This document shows, in pieces, positions 52,204 through 59,487 of a stretch of DNA of 64,000 nt. The notes under the pieces were generated by a model that did not search any database, was not told where the DNA came from, and worked only from the letters and a program-made list of their open reading frames with translations. The translations under genes and the position numbers were made by a program. The stretch's first letter is position 1; the number at the start of each line of letters is the position of its first letter. Source of the stretch: Lihuaxuella thermophila (GTDB taxonomy: Bacteria; Bacillota; Bacilli; Thermoactinomycetales; Thermoactinomycetaceae); NCBI RefSeq assembly GCF_900110165.1, contig NZ_FOCQ01000010.1:1-64000 (forward strand), given 5' to 3'.

Positions 52204-53389
52204 GAATTCAAACAGTAAATACGGCAGAGATACGGTGATTGAAATTGATTTGGATGCAGTCATGCACAATGTCCGTGAATTTCGCAAGCATTTGCCCGTG
52301 AAAACGCAGATCATGGCCGTTGTCAAAGCTGACGCTTACGGTCACGGAGCTGTTCCGGTGGCCCAAGCGGCTTTGGAAGCCGGAGCCGTTTATCTGGGAG
52401 TTGCTTTCGTCGATGAAGGGATTCAGCTGAGGAATGCGGGCATCGAAGCTCCCATTCTCGTCTTGGGATATACTCCTCCTTATGCGGCCAGGGATGCCAT
52501 TCGCCACCGGCTGACGATCACCGTTTACTCTGAGGAAAGTTTACAGGCTGTGGAAAATGAAGCCGCCCGTCTGGGGATGGAGGCGAAAGTTCACGTAAAA
52601 GTAGACACGGGAATGGGGAGAATCGGGCTTGCCCCGGAAGAAGCAGCCGCTTTTGTGCGCAGGGCGCTGTCTCTTCCGCATGTGCAAGTGGAAGGGATTT
52701 TTACGCATTTTGCGACAGCGGATGAACGGGATAAGAGTTATACCCGTTTTCAAGAGGAACGGTTTGCCGGTGTGATCCGGGAGCTGAAAAAAGAGGGAAT
52801 CGAGCTTCCGCTCATTCATATCGCAAACAGTGCCGGAGCCATTGAGTTGCCGGACCGCGTTTATGATATGGTCCGGATCGGGATCAGTCTGTACGGTTAC
52901 TATCCCTCTGCAGAAGTGAATCAACGTGCGGTTGAATTGAAGCCCGCTTTAACATTTAAAACGAAAATCGTCCATCTCAAGCAATCTCCCCCTGGTACCG
53001 GGATCAGTTATGGAAAAACGTATACAACGAGCGGAACGGAGTGGATCGCTACGATCCCGGTCGGTTATGCCGATGGTTTCAGCCGCCGCTTATCCAACCA
53101 GGGGCATGCACTGGTCCGCGGGGTGAAAGTGCCGGTCGTGGGGCGGGTCACCATGGACCAGGTCATGTTGGATGTGGGCGATGCGATGCCTGTCCAAGTG
53201 GGAGACGAAGTGGTCTTGTACGGAGAGCAGGGCCGGGAGAGGATTTCCGTCGAAGAGGTTGCCGGACTCTTAGGCACGATTAGCTATGAAGTGACTTGCA
53301 TGCTGGGCCGCCGGATTCCACGGATCTACTTGAAAAACGGCCAACCCGTGACCATTGTCAATCATTTAAGGCCGGAGCCGGCAGAATGA
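52196..53389 (+). CDS. alr: Alanine racemase
   Basis: 397 residues, PLP-dependent, making D-alanine for peptidoglycan. The PLP lysine is in AVVKADAYGHGA (about 42-53), the barrel has KVDTGMGRIG and HIANSAGAIELP, the second catalytic tyrosine region is ISYGKTYTT and IPVGYADGFSRRLSN, and GRVTMDQVMLDVG follows. Start GTG 52196 overlaps the previous stop. It is followed by the ndoAI-ndoA pair as in Bacillus. Confidence 0.95.
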   Translation: MGENSNSKYGRDTVIEIDLDAVMHNVREFRKHLPVKTQIMAVVKADAYGHGAVPVAQAALEAGAVYLGVAFVDEGIQLRNAGIEAPILVLGYTPPYAARDAIRHRLTITVYSEESLQAVENEAARLGMEAKVHVKVDTGMGRIGLAPEEAAAFVRRALSLPHVQVEGIFTHFATADERDKSYTRFQEERFAGVIRELKKEGIELPLIHIANSAGAIELPDRVYDMVRIGISLYGYYPSAEVNQRAVELKPALTFKTKIVHLKQSPPGTGISYGKTYTTSGTEWIATIPVGYADGFSRRLSNQGHALVRGVKVPVVGRVTMDQVMLDVGDAMPVQVGDEVVLYGEQGRERISVEEVAGLLGTISYEVTCMLGRRIPRIYLKNGQPVTIVNHLRPEPAE

Positions 53390-53566
53390 CGGAACGAGAC
53401 CGGGGATGAACGTACGGCTCTTTTGCAGGTAGTCAACGGGGCTCCGCCGACGGGTTTTGAGCAAATTTTTGCCCGGAAGGGAAGGAATTTTATCTATAAG
53501 AACGAATAAATTTAACTATGTCTGCGGTTACGGTCTCTTTTCGGGACTCATTAATAAAGTATATTT

Positions 53567-53595
53567 TTGCAACAGGTTCGACATAATGGTATATT
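53567..53595 (+). promoter_or_regulatory. Sigma-A promoter of ndoAI-ndoA
   Basis: TTGCAA (53567-53572), 17 bases, TATATT (53590-53595). The predicted start point near 53602 rules out a coding start at 53599 and supports TTG 53641. Confidence 0.65.
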
Positions 53596-53640
53596 GATAT
53601 GGGAATTGCTAACGGTGATGATTGGTTGGGGGTGCGTCAG

Positions 53641-53913
53641 TTGTCCAGTACCAAAAGAATTATGATCAGCCTACCAAAAAATTTGCTTCAAGAAGTAGAT
53701 GGTATGGTGCAAAGGGATAACTCCAATCGAAGCGAGTTTATTCGTCAAGCGATGAAAATGTATCTTCAAGAGAGGAAAAAACGCTTAATCCGCGAAATGA
53801 TGCAAAGAGGCTATATGGAGATGGCCAGAATCAACCTCAATATTGCCTCGGAAGCTTTCGTTGCGGAAGAAGAAGCTGAGGATACTTTGGATCGATTAGT
53901 TAGTGGGGTGTAA
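53641..53913 (+). CDS. ndoAI: Antitoxin EndoAI (CopG/RHH family)
   Basis: 90 residues starting [20 protein letters not shown], a ribbon-helix-helix N-terminus, followed by [21 protein letters not shown] and a C-terminal toxin-binding tail. It neutralises the EndoA RNase and represses its own operon. TTG 53641 has GGGGGTG upstream. It is six bases before ndoA. Confidence 0.93.
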   Translation: MSSTKRIMISLPKNLLQEVDGMVQRDNSNRSEFIRQAMKMYLQERKKRLIREMMQRGYMEMARINLNIASEAFVAEEEAEDTLDRLVSGV

Positions 53914-53918
53914 TCAGT

Positions 53919-54269
53919 TTGATTGTAAAACGTGGCGATGTGTATTTTGCAGACCTTTCCCCAGTGGTCGGATCCGAGCAGGGTGGGGTTCGTCCGGTTT
54001 TGATCATTCAAAACGATATTGGCAATCGGTTCAGCCCCACCGTGATCGTCGCCGCGATTACAGCTCAAATTCAAAAGGCAAAATTGCCTACCCATGTCGA
54101 AATTGATGCCAAAGCTTACGGGTTTGACCGGGACTCTGTCATCCTCTTAGAGCAAATCCGCACCATTGACAAACAACGGTTGACGGATAAAATCACCCAC
54201 TTGGATGATGAGATGATGAGCAGAGTCAACGAAGCTTTGCAAATCAGTTTGGGAATGATCGACTTTTAA
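53919..54269 (+). CDS. ndoA: mRNA interferase toxin EndoA (MazF family)
   Basis: 116 residues, matching Bacillus EndoA length. [47 protein letters not shown] and [16 protein letters not shown] are the conserved MazF segments; the arginine in RPVLIIQND and the Thr/Ser in the AAIT strand are catalytic in the family. It cleaves single-stranded RNA, in Bacillus at UACAU. TTG 53919 start. The pair stabilises growth control under stress. Confidence 0.95.
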   Translation: MIVKRGDVYFADLSPVVGSEQGGVRPVLIIQNDIGNRFSPTVIVAAITAQIQKAKLPTHVEIDAKAYGFDRDSVILLEQIRTIDKQRLTDKITHLDDEMMSRVNEALQISLGMIDF

Positions 54270-54271
54270 CC

Positions 54272-54308
54272 CGAGGGAGCGGAAGAGAAGATCCGTTCCC
54301 TCGTTTTG
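54272..54308 (+). terminator. Terminator after ndoA
   Basis: CGAGGGAGCGGA (54272-54283) pairs with TCCGTTCCCTCG (54292-54303), then TTTTG. Confidence 0.9.
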
Positions 54309-54645
54309 TTTATCAGAAACGGGGCCAGACCGGGGGGCTGCCCTCTCGCAAGTCCGGCCTCTTTGTGTTAAACTGGTGGCGAACGGATCTTCCAGCTCAG
54401 GGCATGTGTCAAGCGTTCCGTTGGCGTTGTCTGCCGCCGGGCTGTAACACGGAGTGTCGCAAGATTCGCTGTGTTCCCGCTTGGGCAGCAATTAAGGACA
54501 AGTAAATCATTCGAGTCAAAGGGCGAAGGCTGTCTGAGCGGCTTTCGTTCTTTTGTTCCCCATTACAAACCATGTTGTGAATCTGATAGATTGGTAGAAA
54601 GAAAAAATGGAATCGGTTTGATGCCCGATTCAAGGGGATCTTCAT
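54309..54645. other. Structured spacer before rsbU, no supported gene
   Basis: About 340 bases. A nested stem around CGGG...ACACG...CG-TGTG...CCCG (about 54435-54480) and a terminator-like hairpin CGAAGGCTG/CGGCTTTCG (54524-54547) followed by TTCTTTTG suggest a short transcript may end here. I do not recognise an RNA family. No sigma-B type GTTTAA...GGGTAT promoter was found before rsbU. Confidence 0.4.
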
Positions 54646-55659
54646 ATGGACATTTACTTGCAAAAACAATATGAGAGGCTGCTCGCTTCGTATATCCGGG
54701 ACCCGAGAGAGGACCATTTATACAGTGCGCAACAATTGAGCAAATGGATCATGGAGCAACGGATTCCTCCCGAAGAATTGGTCAATTTTCACATTAGCAC
54801 GGTGAAGAAATTGCTCCCGGACCTGCCTCCGCAGCTGAAACATTCATTTGACCTGTTAATTGAGGTCATGATCGGGTACGGGGTGGCTTATCAGGAAACG
54901 GAGAAACTGGTCAACCGTCAGCGTGAACTGGAAAATGAGATCGATGTGGCCGCACGGATGCAACAAACCCTTCTGCCTGAAAATCCGCCTCCTCTTCCTG
55001 GTACGGAGATCGGTGTGATCAGTGTTGCGGCCAACCGAATGAGCGGCGACTACTACAACTTTGTCGATCATGGGCGCCATTCACTCGGAGTGGCTATTTC
55101 CGATATCATCGGAAAAGGGATTCCCGCGGCGCTGTGCATGTCGATGATCAAGTATGCGATGGACCGTCTGGATGATCATCCCCTGCCGCCGTCCGAAGTG
55201 TTGCGGGATTTAAATACGGTCGTGGAGCGTAATGTGGATCCCAGTATGTTTATTACCATGGTCTACGGGGTATATGATTCGTTGAATCATAAGTTTCGCT
55301 ATTCCACAGCCGGACATGAGCCCGGATTTATCTATCATGCCAAAGCAGGCCGTTTTTATGAGCTGAAAACAAAAGGACTTGTGCTCGGTGTGGCCAGAGA
55401 TGTCGACTATCCCGAATATACAGTGAAATTGGCTCCGGGCGATGCCATCATCTTGTTGTCTGACGGTGTCACCGAGTGTAAAGTGGATGGGAAATTCATG
55501 AAAAGAAGCAAACTGAAACGGCTGATCCGGGAACATCTGGCATTGCCGGCGCAACAAGCCGTGGAAGCGATTCACCAGAAGCTCCTGGAAATGACCAATT
55601 ATGAATTGAACGATGATCAAACGATTCTGATTATAAAACGGACCCGATCAGAGACTTAA
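54646..55659 (+). CDS. rsbU: Sigma-B pathway phosphatase RsbU
   Basis: 337 residues. The N-terminal helical domain (about 1-85: YERLLASYIRDPREDHLYSAQQLSKWI, VNFHISTVKKLLPDL) is the RsbT-binding domain of RsbU, and the C-terminal PP2C/SpoIIE phosphatase (about 115-335) has GDYYNFVDHG, VAISDIIGKGIPAALCMSMIK and ILLSDGVTE. It dephosphorylates RsbV to start sigma-B activation. ATG 54646. No rsbR-rsbS-rsbT stressosome genes precede it, unlike in Bacillus subtilis. Confidence 0.93.
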   Translation: MDIYLQKQYERLLASYIRDPREDHLYSAQQLSKWIMEQRIPPEELVNFHISTVKKLLPDLPPQLKHSFDLLIEVMIGYGVAYQETEKLVNRQRELENEIDVAARMQQTLLPENPPPLPGTEIGVISVAANRMSGDYYNFVDHGRHSLGVAISDIIGKGIPAALCMSMIKYAMDRLDDHPLPPSEVLRDLNTVVERNVDPSMFITMVYGVYDSLNHKFRYSTAGHEPGFIYHAKAGRFYELKTKGLVLGVARDVDYPEYTVKLAPGDAIILLSDGVTECKVDGKFMKRSKLKRLIREHLALPAQQAVEAIHQKLLEMTNYELNDDQTILIIKRTRSET

Positions 55660-55706
55660 AAAAGCTTTTGCGGGATGGACGCCGAATAGGTTGGAGGTCG
55701 GAGAGT

Positions 55707-56042
55707 ATGAATTTGCAGGTAAAAGAAAAAATGGATGATGAAAAGAACGTTACGCTTTGCATTGAAGGGGAAGTAGATGTATACACAGCCCCCAAATTGA
55801 GGGAGAAACTGCTGCCCCTTTGCCAGGAAGGCAAAACGGTGACCGTTGATTTATCCAAATGTGTCTATATAGATAGCACGGGACTCGGAGTCTTCATCGG
55901 AGCCTACAAAATGCAGCGGGGAACCGACGGAAAGCTCATCTTGAAAGGAATGAACTCCCGCTTGCTGAGGCTTTTTAAAATTACTGGTTTGCATGAAATT
56001 ATGAAGATCGAAGAAAGTGCGCAGGAGGATGGCCAACCATGA
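55707..56042 (+). CDS. rsbV: Anti-anti-sigma factor RsbV
   Basis: 111 residues, STAS domain. The phosphorylated serine lies in CVYIDSTGLGVFIGAYK (Ser about 57). Unphosphorylated RsbV binds RsbW and frees sigma-B. ATG 55707 is chosen for its fit to family length and TTGGAGGTCGGAG upstream. It overlaps rsbW by 4 bases (ATGA). Confidence 0.94.
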   Translation: MNLQVKEKMDDEKNVTLCIEGEVDVYTAPKLREKLLPLCQEGKTVTVDLSKCVYIDSTGLGVFIGAYKMQRGTDGKLILKGMNSRLLRLFKITGLHEIMKIEESAQEDGQP

Positions 56043-56527
56043 GTGAACAGCCCCTAGATTTGGTAAATTTGACGATTCCCGCGAAGCCGGATTATGTAGG
56101 TATTGCCCGGTTGACGGTTTCCGGCATTGCCAATCGCATGGGTTTCTCGTATGACGATATCGAAGATCTGAAACTGGCGGTAGCGGAAGCTTGCACCAAC
56201 GCTGTCGATCATGCTTATTGCGCCGGAGAGGGAGAGATTGAAGTCAGCTGCAATATTTATCCCAACCGCCTGGTGATTGTCGTGATCGACCGCGGGAACA
56301 GTTTTGATGTCAACGAAGTGGTCAGGCGAACAGGTCCGATCAGCATGGAATCTTCCATTAACTCTGTCAGGGAGCGGGGACTCGGACTTTATCTCATGAA
56401 AACATTGATGGATCACGTGGACATCAAAGGCGATAATGGAGTGATTGTGACGATGACCAAGTATATCCGAAAGGACGTGGTGGAGTCACATGTCGAGCCG
56501 TCCACATCCTGCCGCTCTGAGCGATGA
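56039..56527 (+). CDS. rsbW: Serine-protein kinase / anti-sigma-B factor RsbW
   Basis: 162 residues, GHKL ATPase fold: DLKLAVAEACTNAVDHAY (N-box), VIDRGNSFD, and RGLGLYLMKTLMD (G-boxes). It sequesters sigma-B and phosphorylates RsbV. Its start overlaps rsbV and its last 38 bases overlap sigB, so all three are translationally coupled. Confidence 0.94.
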   Translation: MSEQPLDLVNLTIPAKPDYVGIARLTVSGIANRMGFSYDDIEDLKLAVAEACTNAVDHAYCAGEGEIEVSCNIYPNRLVIVVIDRGNSFDVNEVVRRTGPISMESSINSVRERGLGLYLMKTLMDHVDIKGDNGVIVTMTKYIRKDVVESHVEPSTSCRSER

Positions 56528-57278
56528 AGAAGTTCTTGAGTTGATCCGTAGATTCCAGGAGAATGGGGATGAAGAGGCCCAGGCGCAATTAGTGAATCAT
56601 TATAAAGACCTGGTGGAAACGCTGGCTTATAAATTTGCCCGCGGCTCTGAACCCTATGAAGATTTAATCCAGGTCGGCATGATCGGCTTGCTTGCCTCCT
56701 TGAGAAGATATGACCCGTCACTGGGACGCAGTTTTGAAGGATTTGCGATTCCGACGATCATCGGAGAGATCAAGCGGCACATTCGCGACAAAACATGGAG
56801 CGTCCATGTGCCAAGACGGATTAAAGAGTTGGGGCCGCGCATCAAAAGTGCCGTCGAAGAATTGACAACCCAGTTGCAACGCTCCCCGCAAGTAGATGAA
56901 ATCGCCAAATATCTGGGTGTTTCCGCTGAAGAAGTATTGGAAGCGATGGAAATGGGACGCAGTTACAATGCGGTTTCCGTCGATCATCCCATTGAAGCCG
57001 CCAGTGACGGAAGTCAGGTCACCCTTCTTGACCTGGTGGGCAACGAAGACGCCGGATATGATCAAATCGATCAAAAACTGCTGCTGGAAAAAGTATTTTC
57101 CGTGCTGACCCAACGGGAAAAACAGATTCTGCAGATGACCTTCTTTGAAAATCTCAGCCAGAAACAAGCGGGAGAACAATTGGGAATTTCCCAAATGCAC
57201 GTTTCCCGCCTGCAGCGAAGAGCCTTGCAAAAGCTTCGCGAAGCGATTCGCATGGAGCCTTCAGAAGTGATCAAATAA
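56490..57278 (+). CDS. sigB: General stress sigma factor SigB
   Basis: 262 residues of the sigma-B/F/G class. Region 2 has YKDLVETLAYKFARGSEPYEDLIQVGMIGLL and FEGFAIPTIIGEIKRHIRD; region 3 follows; region 4 ends with LTQREKQILQMTFFENLSQKQAGEQLGISQMHVSRLQRRAL. The gene order rsbV-rsbW-sigB is conserved. No rsbX follows; an L,D-transpeptidase gene comes next after a terminator. Confidence 0.94.
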   Translation: MSSRPHPAALSDEEVLELIRRFQENGDEEAQAQLVNHYKDLVETLAYKFARGSEPYEDLIQVGMIGLLASLRRYDPSLGRSFEGFAIPTIIGEIKRHIRDKTWSVHVPRRIKELGPRIKSAVEELTTQLQRSPQVDEIAKYLGVSAEEVLEAMEMGRSYNAVSVDHPIEAASDGSQVTLLDLVGNEDAGYDQIDQKLLLEKVFSVLTQREKQILQMTFFENLSQKQAGEQLGISQMHVSRLQRRALQKLREAIRMEPSEVIK

Positions 57279-57323
57279 AGCGCGTACCTGACTTTAAACG
57301 GGAAGGAGGTACGCGCTTTTTTA
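57277..57323 (+). terminator. Terminator of the sigB operon
   Basis: AAAGCGCGTACCT (57277-57289) pairs with AGGTACGCGCTTT (57307-57319), then TTTT. Confidence 0.9.
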
Positions 57324-57541
57324 TTTGCGCCGGCGATCCATATAGTCACACCCAGCCTGCGGTGTTTGGATCTTTCTGAATCCCATTTTTATACAAATAA
57401 TAGCAATATTTATATAAACAGTTTAATTCTATAAAATTTTTTCGCAAACCTACTTCCAAGAAATCATCATTTCATCTATCATATATTCATGCCGCGAGAA
57501 GTTGTTTGCAGTAGCAAGGGGAGGAGAACATCATTAAACAT

Positions 57542-58294
57542 ATGAGATGGCGTCAATGGGTTGTGATGACAGCTATACTGGCGCTGATGGCCACTCTCAC
57601 GCTTCCCGGTGCGGGTTTTGCCGCGTTCACAGATTACAAAATCGAAATTAATAAAAGAACCAATAAGTTATATCTCTATAAAAACGGGTCGGTCATGAAG
57701 GTCTATCCGGTAGCGACAGGGAGAACGCAATCACTCACTCCGGAAGGAACCTGGCCGATTGTGGTGAAAATCAGCAAACCAGGCTGGAAAGGGATTCCCG
57801 GCGGGCATCCGGACAATCCGCTTGGTGAACGTTGGAACGGCCTCAGTGTCCGGGGGGATAAGGGACGGACTTATGGGATTCACGGAACGAACAACCCCGG
57901 CTCCATCGGCACACATGCTTCCAGCGGATGTGTGCGGATGTATAACAAAGATGTCATTGAGCTGTATAACACCATCTACGAAGGCGTTCCTGTTTGGATT
58001 CACAGCGGAACCAGCAACAACAAGTGGCGCGGTGATTCCCGGGTGGGGCTGAAACCCTCTTCGGGTTTGGTGAAAATAACGGGAAGCAAAGTGAATGCAC
58101 GAACGGGTCCATCGACAGGCTCCTTTGTGATTACAACCCTGGAAAGAGGAACGATTTTAACCAAAACAGGCGTTTCCGGGGATTGGTATCAAGTCAAATT
58201 GCCGAATGGACGAATCGCTTTTGTATATAAAGCTTACGCCAGCAGTACAAAATCGTCGGGAATGATGGCGTGGGTGGAGGTTTTATTCAAATAG
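57542..58294 (+). CDS. Secreted L,D-transpeptidase with SH3 domain
   Basis: 250 residues. A signal peptide (about 1-28, ending GAGFA) precedes a YkuD catalytic domain (about 30-160) with YGIHGTNNPGSIGTHASSGCVRM (His and Cys catalytic residues), then a C-terminal bacterial SH3 domain (about 175-250: VNARTGPSTGSFVITTLERGT). It would cross-link or remodel peptidoglycan, possibly in the spore envelope. The best ribosome binding site (GGGGAGGAG at 57518) is 15 bases from this ATG but 6 bases from an in-frame ATT at 57533, so initiation at the non-standard ATT is possible. Confidence 0.9.
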   Translation: MRWRQWVVMTAILALMATLTLPGAGFAAFTDYKIEINKRTNKLYLYKNGSVMKVYPVATGRTQSLTPEGTWPIVVKISKPGWKGIPGGHPDNPLGERWNGLSVRGDKGRTYGIHGTNNPGSIGTHASSGCVRMYNKDVIELYNTIYEGVPVWIHSGTSNNKWRGDSRVGLKPSSGLVKITGSKVNARTGPSTGSFVITTLERGTILTKTGVSGDWYQVKLPNGRIAFVYKAYASSTKSSGMMAWVEVLFK

Positions 58295-58371
58295 CGCCTG
58301 ACAATGCGGGGAAACGACCAATCATTCAACCATGCAAGAAATAACTTTTTCTTCTCGCGGCATTTTTTGCT

Positions 58372-58396
58372 CAGGTGACCTTCACGGGGTCACCTG
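58372..58396. other. Hairpin between convergent genes
   Basis: CAGGTGACC pairs with GGTCACCTG (58372-58380 with 58388-58396). There is no T-run on the downstream side of either strand. A T-rich tract lies just upstream on the plus strand (58362-58368). It separates the L,D-transpeptidase gene from the RiPP operon. Confidence 0.5.
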
Positions 58397-58436
58397 ATTC
58401 TCGTTGGCAAACCTTTTATTATTATAGGCGACGATG

Positions 58437-58851
58437 CTATTTCCGGGCTAACGGCACCCCCGGTCCCTGTTTTTTCAGGCGAAAGACCGATATCATAAAC
58501 AGTGCACAAATGATAAGAAATACGGTTACACACCAAAAACAAACAGCATGGATGACAGCGATCTCTACATAGGTTAAATATGAACAAAACAGTATACCGA
58601 TCAGTGTAAAGAGCGTATATAACTGATTATATAAAACCGTTCGCTTCTTAAGCGCCTGCAGATTGATCAGGATCAGGAAGAACAGCACTCCTAACAAAGC
58701 CACGGGAAATCCGGCAATCATGGAATACTCGCTGGTATTTACCTTATCACAGCCTTTGATCGGGCAAACCATTTGTATTTCGTTGACCCATTTTGTTAAC
58801 AGCAAATAAAGAGAGATGAAGAAATCCGACAACGGACAATGTAATCCTCAT
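58437..58851 (-). pseudogene. VKOR-family disulfide-generating membrane protein, frameshifted at N-terminus
   Basis: The main frame (58437-58832) encodes the four-helix VKOR core: the periplasmic-loop pair MVCPIKGCDKV, S-x-Y-S-x-IAGFPVALLG, and the active-site helix with HAVCFWCVT. VKOR re-oxidises DsbA-like proteins using quinones. The best start, ATG 58851 with AAGGAG, opens another frame (MRITLSVVGF) that flows into FISLYLLLTKW only if one base is skipped at GGATTTCTTC (about 58817-58826). Either one base was gained or this is a sequencing error; a TTG start at 58832 without a ribosome binding site is the alternative. It is the last gene of the RiPP operon. Confidence 0.8.
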
Positions 58852-58871
58852 CTGCCTCACTCCTTATAAAG

Positions 58872-58908
58872 CAAAGCATACAGTGAGTCTTCCTCACTGT
58901 ATGCTTTG
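58872..58908 (-). promoter_or_regulatory. Perfect 16-bp hairpin between second precursor and VKOR gene
   Basis: CAAAGCATACAGTGAG (58872-58887) pairs without mismatch with CTCACTGTATGCTTTG (58893-58908), loop 5. On the minus strand it follows the second precursor stop and is trailed by only a short U-run, so it probably raises precursor mRNA stability and lowers read-through into the VKOR gene. Confidence 0.7.
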
Positions 58909-58924
58909 TTGTTAACCACCCGGA

Positions 58925-59110
58925 CTAGCAGCGTTCACCGGATACTGTCGTACAAACACAGATCCAACCCGAATCACTGGTGTAGATCCAGCGCCATCTT
59001 CTGTCGGAATCGTAAAACGCGATGGTTTCCACACCGAGTCCCCCGCAGCCTTGAATCAACTCGGAAGCTTTACCAAACTCCGCCAATGAAGGACTTACGT
59101 ATTTTTTCAT
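58925..59110 (-). CDS. Lasso-type RiPP precursor A2 (4-Cys, long core)
   Basis: 61 residues. The leader (1-20) MKKYVSPSLAEFGKASELIQ fits the lasso pattern Y-x2-P-x-L-x3-G-x4-L, with Ile in place of the usual Thr at the penultimate leader position. The predicted core (21-61, 41 residues) begins GCGGLGVE, giving Gly1 and Glu8 for an 8-residue macrolactam ring, and ends GWICVCTTVSGERC. Core cysteines are at 2, 31, 33 and 41, shared with paralogue A1, as are WRW and a GW-x-C-x-C block. The core is much longer than typical 15-26 residue lasso peptides. AAGGAGGAT precedes the ATG. Confidence 0.75.
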   Translation of the reverse strand: MKKYVSPSLAEFGKASELIQGCGGLGVETIAFYDSDRRWRWIYTSDSGWICVCTTVSGERC

Positions 59111-59166
59111 TTTAAAATCCTCCTTAAATAATTGAGGTCATAACCGAGGGAAGTGATAAGAAATGC

Positions 59167-59187
59167 TCTCTGATACTGCAACTCGGT
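59167..59187. repeat. Inverted repeat, copy downstream of precursor A1
   Basis: TCTCTGATACTGCAACTCGGT is complementary, apart from one inserted base, to 59452-59473 on the other side of the A1 gene. Together they could fold the A1 message into a closed loop. A second stem AGTGATAAG (59152-59160) / CTTATCACT (59201-59209) brackets this copy. Confidence 0.6.
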
Positions 59188-59233
59188 CTAATTGTTACCC
59201 CTTATCACTGACCCCTAAGTAGACTCCGGCAAT

Positions 59234-59416
59234 CTAACAGATGCTACCGATACTTGCACACAGACAGCGCCAGCCGTCCGGGTTGTTGTATACCCATCGC
59301 CAGTCGGAGTCAGCATCATTTAAGCTTGGAAATTCGCCTCCCCAACCTCCGCAACCTTGAATCAGTTCGGATACCTTGCCAAATTCGACTACAGAAGGAC
59401 TCACATATTTTTTCAT
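59234..59416 (-). CDS. Lasso-type RiPP precursor A1 (4-Cys, long core)
   Basis: 60 residues, the first precursor after dsbA. Leader 1-20 differs from A2 at only three positions. The predicted core (40 residues) starts GCGGWGGE (Gly1, Glu8), with Cys at 2, 31, 33 and 40. Shared with A2 are WRWxY, GWxCxC and a terminal Cys; the positions between ring and WRW vary freely, as expected of two natural products from one pathway. ATG 59416 has GAGGAGG upstream (an in-frame earlier codon at 59431 lies within that site). Confidence 0.75.
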   Translation of the reverse strand: MKKYVSPSVVEFGKVSELIQGCGGWGGEFPSLNDADSDWRWVYNNPDGWRCLCASIGSIC

Positions 59417-59451
59417 CGTTTTCCTCCTCAAACTCTTTTATAGAAAACTGC

Positions 59452-59473
59452 ACCGAAGTTGCAGTATCAGAGA
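59452..59473. repeat. Inverted repeat and attenuator-like hairpin upstream of precursor A1
   Basis: Complement of 59167-59187. On the minus strand the same bases form a local ACTGCA/TGCAGT hairpin followed by TTTTC, just before the A1 ribosome binding site. The local hairpin and the long-range pairing are mutually exclusive. Confidence 0.55.
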
Positions 59474-59487
59474 CCAAGATTCAAGGC

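Noticed and set aside
57489-58363. 13-base exact inverted repeats (ATGCCGCGAGAAG at 57489-57501 and its complement at 58351-58363) flanking the L,D-transpeptidase gene, as for a mobile element
   Set aside because: No target-site duplication or transposase; a match of this length over this distance can arise by chance in a 64 kb window.
58925-59416. Double-glycine leader cleavage (after ELIQGCGG) as in bacteriocins
   Set aside because: The exporter has no C39 peptidase domain, and the leader fits the lasso YxxP/G/L pattern with Gly1-Glu8 spacing; kept only as a test for refutation.
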